Below, in pieces: positions 23,350-33,400 of a stretch of 64,000 bases of DNA. The position numbers and the translations under genes were made by a program. The notes beneath the pieces were generated by a model. That model saw nothing but the letters and a program-made list of their open reading frames with translations. It ran no database searches and was not told the origin of the DNA. The stretch spans positions 1,054,001 to 1,118,000 of the forward strand of contig CM067067.1 of assembly GCA_033980235.1 (NCBI GenBank), written 5' to 3'. Numbering within the stretch: the first letter of the stretch is position 1; every line of letters starts with the position of its first letter. Source of the stretch: Diadema setosum. Its lineage: Eukaryota; Echinodermata; Echinoidea; Diadematoida; Diadematidae.

Positions 23350-26300
23350 AAGACAATGTATGCATCAGCACAGACTGCCATCTGGACTCGGGTTGCGCGC
23401 GCCTTGTGGATGCCCGCCCACACTGCTCTTGCTTTTGTCTTATATTTTGCTGATCTTGTATAATGTTTGTGCTTGTGCTGTGTACCATCTGGTTTCTGTT
23501 CGTGTAGAGAATCAACTAGACAAATTTGTGGCTCTGGTAAGCTTATTTTGTTACAGTGCCGTCACTGAATTATTTGAGGGTTGCCTCACTCTATATGCAT
23601 AGCTTGTACAGCCATGTTGGGTGCATTACACATGTAGCTACAGGTGCCTTGCTGTTCAGTCAAGCTCGAAGTATTTTCACTGATCCTGTCACTGTTCAGT
23701 GCTATTGTTAATCTACTGAGTACCAGCTGTATGTCATTCACAATGAAGCCAGTCACCTCTATAGCTTTTGTACTTACTGTGATCCTGTTGTGTTATTGCT
23801 GTCAAGGGTACTGCCTAAATGCATGTACGCCTAATATCTGCCTTCATAATGTTAGTGCACATTATGCACAAGCCTATCCATCAAAGGGGAAATATGTTGG
23901 TACCCCTGTACGCTATTATGCCAACTCAGAGGCCGCATTTCAGAGTTTGTTATTGATATCTGGAGATATAAATCCGAATCCTGGCCCTGAGAGTGGTGGA
24001 CTGCATTTGTCGACAATCAAAAACTCATCGAATTCAAGACATTCATTATCATATGATACACAAACCCTTCGTTCATTTAATTCAAGCCATATTTCAACTA
24101 GATGGCGCAATGATAACCCCACTGTCTGGAATCGGATTGTCTCTCTCGGTATTAACAGAAGGCGGAGGACACATAGGGGAAAACGAGGTGGTCATTTTTG
24201 TTTTGATAACAATTTCAAGTTAGGTGTTTTAAATGCCCGTTCCTTACGTAATAAATCTTCAGTATTCCAAGATTTTGTTACCGATCACCGTTTAGATTTC
24301 ACATGTATCTGCGAAACCTGGTTGTCCTCGTCTGATGATGCAGCTATTGCCGATCTTCGTCCGTGTGGCTATACCTTCCATCACTGTCCAAGGGTCTCCA
24401 AGTTTCTCTACAAGGACAACCTTCAAGTTGTCATAAACCCATCACGGAAATACACTACCTTCGAGTCAATGCATGGAACTGTTTCGAACGCACACTCCTG
24501 TGTGGACATCGTCGTTGTGTATAGACCTCCTGGAAATCACTCTTTCTCAACATTTCTCGACGAGTTCTCACAGTTTCTTGATGAGACTATGTACAGACCA
24601 TCACCTTTGGTGATCACGGGGGATCTGAACATCCACTTTGACAATACTTCAGCCCCAAATACGCTGAGGTTCAATGATCTCATCAGTGGCCATGGCATTT
24701 CCCAGCTCGTCTCATCTCCTACCCATGATAAGGGTCATATCCTTGATGTCATCATGGTGCGAAACTCTGATAATGTTCTCTACTCCAGCCCCAAGGTCTT
24801 TTCCGGTATCTCAGACCATTCTGCAGTTTCCTGCTTGCTCAAGTTTGTAAAGCCTTCTCGTGTTATGTCTGAATTCACCTGCCGCAATATCAAGAAAATC
24901 AACAGGACAGCATTCGCCGAGGATATTGTCAGCTGCAATTTGATGTCTTCCCCAACTGACAGTGTGGACTGCGTTGTGGAAAATTACAACTCAGCGCTCA
25001 GCAGACTCCTCAATATACATGCTCCTGCAAAGACTCGAAAGATCAGGAAACGCACTGACTGTCCGTGGTACAACTCTGACATCGCAGCGGCGAAGCGGAA
25101 ACGTAGGAGACTCGAGCGCAAATGGCTTTCCAACGGTAAAAGTGAAATTGACAGGAAATCATTGTGCGCTCAGAAGAACGTGGTAAACTCCCTGCTGAAG
25201 AAGGCCAAACGATCTTATTACGTGGGCCTCATCGAAGACTGTGGCGAAGATTCCAAACGGCTCTTCTCCGTTGCCAACCGCCTTCTCAATCGAAAGCAAT
25301 CTTCACCATTACCGTCCAACATGGACAGTTCTGCAATGGCCGAGACTTTCATCGATTACTTTCGGAATAAGGTAGAGACTATCAGTAACAGTCTCTGTCC
25401 AGACGAATCGGCGCAGGAGCCCCTCACGACAGCTTCCCTTGAAACCCTGAAGCCCACTGATCCCGACGAGGTCCAAGCTCTTCTTCGCAGATTACCTCCC
25501 AAGTCATGTTCTTTAGATCCAGTCCCCACTGTATTGATAAAAGATTGTTCATCCATTTTCGCTCCTATTATTTCAATGATTGTGAACCTAAGTATTGATC
25601 AGTGTTACGTCCCCTCGTGTTTGAAATCTGCATATATAACACCTCTTTTGAAAAAACCTTCCTTAGACCCAGATTCACTCCAAAATTACCGCCCCGTGTG
25701 TAACCTTCCATTTTTGTTTAAAATTTTGGAAAGGATTGTTTTCTCCAGACTTACAGATTACCTCTTGGTTAATAATTTATTCGATCCTTTTCAATCCGCA
25801 TATCGTCCTTACCATAGCGTAGAAACCCTTCTCCTCAATGTGTCGAACTTCATCCTACAGGAAATGGATCGTGGAAATGTCACTGCTTTGATTTTACTTG
25901 ATTTGTCCTCCGCCTTCGATACTGTTAATCATGCAATTTTGTTAAACACCCTCCAATCTCTTGGTGTAAAAGGTCAGGCATACGAATGGTTTAAATCTTA
26001 CCTTTCATGCCACTCACAGGCAGTGTGTGTCAACAGCTGTAAATCAAATGCTATGCCTCTCAAATGCGGTGTTCCACAGGGCTCTGTGGGCGGGCCCACC
26101 TTGTTTTCCATCTATCTTATTAGCCTGGGACACTTACTGCGCCAGCACAAAATTAATTATCACATATACGCTGATGACATTCAATTGTATTTGTCTTTCA
26201 AACCTAACCAGGCCGATGCCTTACATGCTTTGAGTCAGCTTGAGAATGCAATGAACGATGTTTATTCATGGCTGAACTCACATTCTTTGAAATTGAATAC

Positions 26301-27150
26301 GGATAAATCTGAGTTTTTAATGTTTGGTTCTAAGACACAATTAGGTAAACTTGACATTAATTTTATCTCCTTTTCCGGCATGTCAATTAGTGTGTCCCAA
26401 ACCTGTCGCAACCTGGGTGTAATGCTAGATTGTAATATGACTATGTCTCATCAAGTTTCTAGCATTTGTAGATCTGTAAGATACCAACTTCGCAATATCG
26501 GCTTCATTAGAAAATATTTGAACCGCTCTTCTACCGAAAAATTAGTCCATGCCTTGATATCCTCTAGGCTCGATTTTGGAAACTCTGTCTTATTTAACTT
26601 ACCACAAACTCAGCTCTCCATGCTACAGAGGCTTCAAAATGCGGCAGCACGCATCATCACACTATCCAAGAAGCACACTCACATCACCCCTATTTTGAGA
26701 TCACTTCATTGGTTACCAGTCAAAGATCGCATTATTTTCAAGATTTTACTTTTGACTTTTCATTGCATTCAGGGCACTGCTCCTCAGTATAATATTGACT
26801 TACTCCATAATTACATCCCTGCTAGATCTTTACGCTCATCCAACTCCGGTTCTCTGATAATTCCAAGATTCACTACAATATGGGGCACACGTGCCTTTGG
26901 CCATGCTGCTCCCACCTTATGGAATAACTTACCTTCAGCCGTAAAAAATTGTTCTTCATCAGACTCCTTTAAAAGCAGTCTAAAAACTCACTTGTTTAAA
27001 GCCTCAATTTGACTACTCATTACATGTACTTGATATTTGTATGTCCTTTATCTCCTTCACTTTCTCTTCCTTCCGCGCCTAGAGCACTCTGCAGAGTGGA
27101 TTTGGCGCTATATAAATCATATCAATTATTATTATTATTATTATTATTAT
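23350..27150 (+). mobile_element. Full-length non-LTR retrotransposon, L2/CR1-like
   Basis: The element has a long ORF (23644-27012), a short 3' UTR with GGCGCTATATAAAT, and an (ATT)n tail ending at 27150. That 3' end style and the protein motifs fit the L2/CR1 group of APE-type LINEs. The 5' boundary is approximate: the G+C-rich stretch from about 23370 looks like element 5' UTR, but no target-site duplication could be matched to the sequence after the tail. No separate ORF1 was recognised. Confidence 0.85.
23644..27012 (+). CDS. Retrotransposon endonuclease-reverse transcriptase polyprotein
   Basis: This is an uninterrupted 1122-codon frame. Residues about 34-60 form a hydrophobic, signal-like segment. 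Residues 107-115 read GDINPNPGP, a 2A-like motif. An APE-type endonuclease follows from about 193: LGVLNARSLRNK, ICETWL, VVVYRPPG, the ITGDLNIHF catalytic strand and GISDHS. The reverse transcriptase holds LQNYRPVCNLPFLFKILE, motif A LLDLSSAFDTVNH, motif B GVPQGSVGGP and motif C YADD. A C-terminal block with LHWLPVKDRIIFKIL is typical of these LINEs. Together the enzymes nick target DNA and copy the element RNA at the nick. Odd points: the usual Gly-rich loop after the HHCPR segment appears missing, and motif B has Gly-Gly where Leu-Gly is common. Lack of stops suggests recent insertion. Confidence 0.92.
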   Translation: MPCCSVKLEVFSLILSLFSAIVNLLSTSCMSFTMKPVTSIAFVLTVILLCYCCQGYCLNACTPNICLHNVSAHYAQAYPSKGKYVGTPVRYYANSEAAFQSLLLISGDINPNPGPESGGLHLSTIKNSSNSRHSLSYDTQTLRSFNSSHISTRWRNDNPTVWNRIVSLGINRRRRTHRGKRGGHFCFDNNFKLGVLNARSLRNKSSVFQDFVTDHRLDFTCICETWLSSSDDAAIADLRPCGYTFHHCPRVSKFLYKDNLQVVINPSRKYTTFESMHGTVSNAHSCVDIVVVYRPPGNHSFSTFLDEFSQFLDETMYRPSPLVITGDLNIHFDNTSAPNTLRFNDLISGHGISQLVSSPTHDKGHILDVIMVRNSDNVLYSSPKVFSGISDHSAVSCLLKFVKPSRVMSEFTCRNIKKINRTAFAEDIVSCNLMSSPTDSVDCVVENYNSALSRLLNIHAPAKTRKIRKRTDCPWYNSDIAAAKRKRRRLERKWLSNGKSEIDRKSLCAQKNVVNSLLKKAKRSYYVGLIEDCGEDSKRLFSVANRLLNRKQSSPLPSNMDSSAMAETFIDYFRNKVETISNSLCPDESAQEPLTTASLETLKPTDPDEVQALLRRLPPKSCSLDPVPTVLIKDCSSIFAPIISMIVNLSIDQCYVPSCLKSAYITPLLKKPSLDPDSLQNYRPVCNLPFLFKILERIVFSRLTDYLLVNNLFDPFQSAYRPYHSVETLLLNVSNFILQEMDRGNVTALILLDLSSAFDTVNHAILLNTLQSLGVKGQAYEWFKSYLSCHSQAVCVNSCKSNAMPLKCGVPQGSVGGPTLFSIYLISLGHLLRQHKINYHIYADDIQLYLSFKPNQADALHALSQLENAMNDVYSWLNSHSLKLNTDKSEFLMFGSKTQLGKLDINFISFSGMSISVSQTCRNLGVMLDCNMTMSHQVSSICRSVRYQLRNIGFIRKYLNRSSTEKLVHALISSRLDFGNSVLFNLPQTQLSMLQRLQNAAARIITLSKKHTHITPILRSLHWLPVKDRIIFKILLLTFHCIQGTAPQYNIDLLHNYIPARSLRSSNSGSLIIPRFTTIWGTRAFGHAAPTLWNNLPSAVKNCSSSDSFKSSLKTHLFKASI

Positions 27151-27274
27151 CTGATTGGTGGAAGATAATCCTCCACAGTAAGGTTTGTTTAATTGTTGCA
27201 GCGTTCAATCTAGTGTCCTCATATTGGAAGACAACGTGCAATGCCATAATCAGAGGAAAATCCATAGTGATTCA

Positions 27275-27275
<1 letters not shown>

Positions 27276-27322
<47 letters not shown>

Positions 27323-27324
27323 AC
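27276..27324. repeat. (CA)n microsatellite
   Basis: CA dinucleotide tract with one AA interruption, about 130 bp after the retrotransposon tail. Confidence 0.95.
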
Positions 27325-30219
27325 TGTGTATCAATGGTCTTTTCATTGGAAATGGTTGCCTTCATCAAGCATGTGGTGCATTTCCTGTTTACGTGCGAAC
27401 TCACCATAGGTAAAGATGGCCGATACTTCCACTAACAGTAAATTTCTATGAGGCCCATCATCTCATAAACACGATGTTCTAGTGTTATCACGTGCCGACG
27501 CACATTCTGCTTCTTATTATGATTGACCGTTATAGCTAACTCATCTCACTTGTGAACAATTTCCATACATGCCACTTCTTCTTTTGTACCCTTCCTTTTT
27601 ATCAATCATTTCTTGTCCTGGAATGATTACTGACACACAAGAACAGCTTTGTCAATCAAAAGACTCTAATAATCATGTTGGCTCAAACCTTAGAAGTAGC
27701 AGAAAACAACTTGGGTAATGAAAAAGGTTTTCTCAATACCAAGTCATAATAATTATGTTATACATGGCACAAAACATGACAAGAATTCTTACATCTAATA
27801 GTAAATTACTCATCAAATTTACAGTGAAATACACTACACACTGATGTCAGTCACTTCAGCACCACTACACGGTCTGATTTGATTTCTCACCGTCATTGGC
27901 ATCAGTCACCCAGATTTTACTACAAAGTGAAAATATTAGCTGCCACTTGAAGATAGAAATCTGAACTTTTCATGGATGATGCATACACTGAGTTTCACAC
28001 TTTCACAACTACAATGTAGATTGAAAGCTGATTCCCTGAATTCTGATACACAAGTTTGACAAGATAGGTTATTAAAGAAAATATATCTCATTATCATTCT
28101 ACCTTCTATCAACAACCGTTTTTTCTTTTTTTCTTTTTTGTACAGCTGATATTTGGGATATTCATATCTTAGTTTTTTAGCAAGAGATAAAGCTGACCTT
28201 GCTATATCAAGACAGACTAAGATAATAAATTGCCTCCAGTTAAAGCTACATTTCACTTGCATATGAAAATACAATGTCAACACATACAATATGTGTTGTT
28301 ACAGAAAACAGAGCAAATACAATTATATGTCTTGCAGCATGAGTGAATATCATCCATGGGGCAGGGGGAGATGGAGAAAAGTAGCTATGACAATTTATCA
28401 GTTACCCTGTTATATATTGTGACTCAAAGTATTGACATGAAGAAATCAATCAATGGAAAAACAGAACAACAAAATACGAAACAAACCCATACTCCTCCCT
28501 CCATTTCTTACTCTGTATATTTTTGCATGAGCCTAACCATCTTGGTTAAATAGAACTCAATCATGCAAGTCTGACTGATGCCTTCTGTCTTCTGTTTTAT
28601 CCGCTATTCTGCCCACTTTTCCAAGGCTTCTAGCCTGGTGCTTCTTAATAGTAACATGATAAGTCTGAGTAGATACTGCCCACAAAGCAGTAGTCTTATA
28701 TATTTTGACATAGTTGAGTGCAGCAGTCCTAATGGTGAAAGAATCCAGTGTCCAGTGATGATTCTATTGATCTACTTTCAATTGTATTAAATCTATTCAA
28801 AAATCATATCTAAGAAACTGTGCAAGACAAAAAGTTTCATCTCGGCAAGTTGAAGTTCTGACTATCACATGAATAATAATAAAACAAGATAATATAACAA
28901 TTTCTCCATTCAAGCAGTGTCCTACGTATAGCCGACTCCACGTAATCAGTAGGTATTGTAATGTTGCAAATGTGGAACTTCTGCTCTAAGTGACTGTTGA
29001 TGCATATTTTTGTTAATACATTGCACTTACATAAACCTCTCCAGGATCTCATAACAAGAACACACATTCACAACGAAGAACAAACAAATGAAAAGTCAAA
29101 TACACACTACATGTGAAGGCAAGTTTTTGCTGACTCTGAAAGATTACAGCAACTCTCCCAGATTTTACTGTAATGTAATCTGCACATTACATCAACATGG
29201 TTATCCAATCGAATTGTATTGCCTTACATTGACATTAGAACTGAAAAAAAAAAACACCTCTGATCACAACACAGTGGTAAAACAACTTTTTAGAACATCT
29301 TTCTCAGTGAATCTTGGAAAGGTGGAAGGAATATCATGCTTTGCTTTTTGCAACAAATATGCACCAATTTCCCCACTGAAAATATGCCTTGTTGCTGTGT
29401 TTGCAAAGCATACAAATTCATCAAATGAAAAAAAAATGATAGTTTGGCACATGTCCAGCAGACCAAGGACAAGTCAAAGCTTACATGCACCACGTTTCTT
29501 TGAAGTACCCTCTTGATATAGGATCCATTAATCAAGATGCATTAAACAAGTAGGCTCTACAAATGATTCTGAATTGAATTAGGAGAAGTTACCATTGACA
29601 ATCAAATTGCAATTTCAATTCAATTCAATTTCATTTCATTTTCAATTTCAATTCATATATCTATTCAGTAATATTCTCTGCTTTGTTTGGTATTTATGTC
29701 TTTAATATGTCAAGAAAACTCCATGTTCCTTTCTGACTTATCATCTTTGCATCTGGTTGAAAGTTAAACTTAGTGCATACATGATCTACTCACTTGGAAA
29801 CAAAATCAGAAGAGAAATACCCTCTTACAAAGGTCTGCTCTGGAGGCATTTCATCTGCAGAGAGTGACAGAAAGTAATTCCTTGAGTAGACATCAAAAAG
29901 TTACACATGGTATCTTATTTGAAGAAAATAAAATGTCATCTTATTAAATTAACAGTCTAACTAGTCCACGAAAGAAGTGACACAAGATTAGCCAATTCCA
30001 AGTAGACTATGTAAGGTCTCTGAAGCACCCTCACTAAAACCAAGCCAAGATCTTCAGAGCTGTCTGGTGACCAGAGATAAGGATATGTAGAAGAGGTGGG
30101 ACATGACCAGCATCCATCTAATCATTAAGGACATCCAGAAATGGTATGACAAGGTGAACATCAGTATCACAACTTTCCCTGACCACGCCCTGCAAGGCTT
30201 GAGCCCTCTCCCTGTGGTC
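27325..30219. other. Intergenic and probable OS9 3' UTR
   Basis: No coding exon recognised. The part nearest 30219 must hold the OS9 3' UTR on the minus strand. A possible ATTAAA signal on that strand is at 29701-29706, about 520 bp after the stop. A simple ATTTCAATT-type tract lies at about 29608-29660. Open frames at 28578-28790 and 29088-29516 have no domain support. Confidence 0.4.
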
Positions 30220-30432
30220 CTAGTCTTCAGGGTCTCTTGACACCTGTTGGTCCTGTCCCTGGACATACTCCTTGGGCCTGACTGGTGGGACCAGGATCTC
30301 TGCCTGACTGTAGTCATCCTCCATCTGGTCAGCCAGTGAATACTGGTCATCGTCATGGTCAGCATTCCAGCGGAATCCATAGTTCTGAAGCAATCGCTCC
30401 TGGCGAATCTCCTCTTGGTCATCACTCCTTGT
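30220..30432 (-). CDS. OS9: OS9 exon 12 (C-terminus)
   Basis: 70 codons plus stop TAG at 30222-30220. It begins TRSDDQEEIRQERLLQNYGFRW and ends SRDPED. Acceptor CTCTATAG, phase 0. The NYGFRW segment matches the Asn-Tyr-Arg-Arg-Val-Trp part of the vertebrate C-terminus; the tail after it is longer here. Confidence 0.88.
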   Translation of the reverse strand, partial: TRSDDQEEIRQERLLQNYGFRWNADHDDDQYSLADQMEDDYSQAEILVPPVRPKEYVQGQDQQVSRDPED

Positions 30433-33400
30433 CTATAGAGAATGGTAAACATTTCGGGCTTTGAAGTCTCACTAACTGTTATACAGCTATTCTACTGAAA
30501 GCATATTCCCATAATGATTATGTATACACTAGAAAGATGAATGTAACATGTGGGGGCAGGGGCTTTAAAGATAATAAAAAGTTTTGGTACCTCAAAAGTT
30601 TCTCTGAATTTCCTTATCTTAGTTTGTGTTTCAGGTTAAAGTACCTTTCATATAACTAACACTGTGAGACTTACTTGCCCCAAAGTGCTCTCTTGTCTTA
30701 GTAATCATGCAATAAGCCAGTTCGGGGTTAGCTCATGGGCACATCGGTACAAATGACCTTTCTTCTTTCTCAGTTGATTAGGCACTCCACAAGTTTTCAA
30801 GCGAGAGAAGGTATTTTAGCTTACCCCACGCAACAATTTATGGAATTCATCAGTCATGTTCAAACAAAGAATGAACTTGCGTAGACCAGGTGACCAGAAT
30901 GATCCATCAATTAGCACTTTGGAAAGCATCCATTTCATTATTTTGCATTGAATGCATCAACAATCTTTTTCTATTGATATTGTCAAATACCACTTTTGCT
31001 GTCAGGTGGATGTGCTGGCAAACACCACTCATAATGATCACTTGAATAATCATTACATCACAGATGCTTATCTCGGTGAATAAAAAACCAACATGCTCTG
31101 CGGGTACAGATGACCTTTTTCTGCTCATGCTCAAAGTGGAACCCCGAACTGGCTTATTAACTGCGACCAGCAGCCCCATACGCATAGCATAATCGGGCTT
31201 CGCATTGTAGCATTCAGGATCATGACAGATTTAGTATCGCTGGTACATGTCAAGTTAAAATCCCAAAATTTCTTCAATTTGAAGACTTACCAATTAAGTT
31301 GACGTATTGAAAACAGGCTTAGGGCAACGTTTGGTTCTGCCAATAGTCCCTTTCTGTTCGAATTGATGACTGAATGTGACTCGGTCGAGAGGACCTTGGG
31401 AGAACTACGTACACTGAATACTACAGCCAGTGCATGAGAACATATCACATGCATGCACACAGATTTCAAATCCATGAACGGATAAGATGTTTGTGTGCGC
31501 ATGCGCTGGCCGTAGTATTCAGTGTATGTAGCTCTCCCAAGGTCCTCTCGACCGAGTCACATTCAGTCATCAATTCGAACAGAAAGGGACTATTGGCAGA
31601 ACCAAACGTTGTCCAAAGCCTGTTTTCAATACTTCAACTTAGTTGGTAAGTCTTCAAATTGAAGAAATTTTTGGATTTTAAATTGACTGTTACCCGCGAT
31701 ACTAATTCTTTCATGATCCTAAATGCTACAATGCGAAGCCCCATTACGCTATGCGTATAGTGGGGCTGCTGGTCGCTGTTAGCTATGCGTATGGGGCTGC
31801 ACGGTGCTGGTCGCAGTCAGTGGTTTCGTACAATACACACACATTGTACTATAATTTTCGGCGCGGTACCACGACGGCTCTGATACGAAACCATTATTAC
31901 ATGATTACTAAGACATGAGAGCACTTTGGGGCGAGTAATTCTCACAGACAACGCACTTTAACCTGAAGCACAAACCAAGACAAGAAAATTCAGGGAAACT
32001 TTTGAGGTACCAAAACTTTTATTATCTTTAACTGCTTAACTCAAAGGCAAACTGGAGACTCTAATTACATACTTTTACATTCTGTGTGTTTACCATTTAA
32101 CATTCAACACAGACTCCCACTTTGCTTCATTTTTAGCTGTAAAAGCATCATTGCAACATCCATGGTTACTGTTTTATATGTATACATAAAGGTAGTAATA
32201 TGGGTAACCACAATCAGCCATCTTATTCAGGAAAAAACTTGAAAAGTCCATTTCTATTTTTTATTTTTTTTTAAACAAGTGTGCTTCTTATCCGCAGGGA
32301 TGAAATATGTTAGAATTATATCTAAAAAAAATGAAAAAATTAACACTTCAGAATGTAACAGCATGTTATGATACTGACTCACTCCAACAGCATTTCAGCC
32401 ATCTGGAAGACAATACATGCATTTTCAGATTGTTTAAAGGGGATGGCTAGTAACCGTTCAGTGGGAATCAGTAGGAATGCTGAGGGATGATTGTTCCAAT
32501 CCTTGTGGGATTCATTTAAGAGTACATTATATATCTACTGTTGTGTGAAAATTATTTGCTTCAGAACGGTCTCATATTCAAGTAATGTGCAGATTAATGC
32601 CCCGTCACTGACCAGGCACGCTAAAATATGGAAACATTAAACTGCACATTACTTAAATATGAGACCATTCTGAAGCAACTAATTTTCACACAACAAGAGA
32701 TATATAATGTACTCTTAAAGATAATATAAAGTTTTGGTATTACCTCAAAAGTTTCCCTGAATTTCCTTGTCTTAGTTTGTGTTTCAGGTTAAAGTACCTT
32801 TCATATAACTAACACTGTGAGACTTACTCGCCCCAAAGTGCTCTCATGTCTTAGTAATCATGCAATAATGGTTTCGTACCAGAGCCGCCGCCGCGGTGAG
32901 GTAGTACACGTATTGTGCGAATATCACTGCGACCAGCAGCGTGCAGCCCCATACGCATACTGTGTAGCTAACTGCGACCAGCAGCCCCATACGTATAGCT
33001 AAATGGGGCTTCGCATTGTAGCTTACAGGATCATGACAGATTTAGTATCGCGGGTAAATATCAACTTAAAATCCAAAAATTTCTTCAATTTAAAGACTTA
33101 CCAGTTAAGTTGAAGTATTGAAAACAGGCTTTGGGCAACGTTTGGTTTTGCCAATAGTCCCTTTCTGTTCGAATTGATGACTGAATGTGACTCGGTCGAG
33201 AGGACCTTGGGAGAGCTACACTGAATTGACGGCCAGCGCATGCGCACACAAACATCTTATCCGTTCATGGATTTGAAATTTGTTCGCATGTGATGTGTGC
33301 GTATGCGCTGGCCGTAGTAATCAGTGTATGTAGCTCTCCCAAGGTCCTCTCGACAGAGTCACATTCAGTCATCAATTCGAACAGAAAGGGACTATTGGCA

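Noticed and set aside
31287..31649. Two opposite-strand frames with nearly identical proteins
   Set aside because: They are mirror images produced by the two arms of the family B palindrome, not genes.
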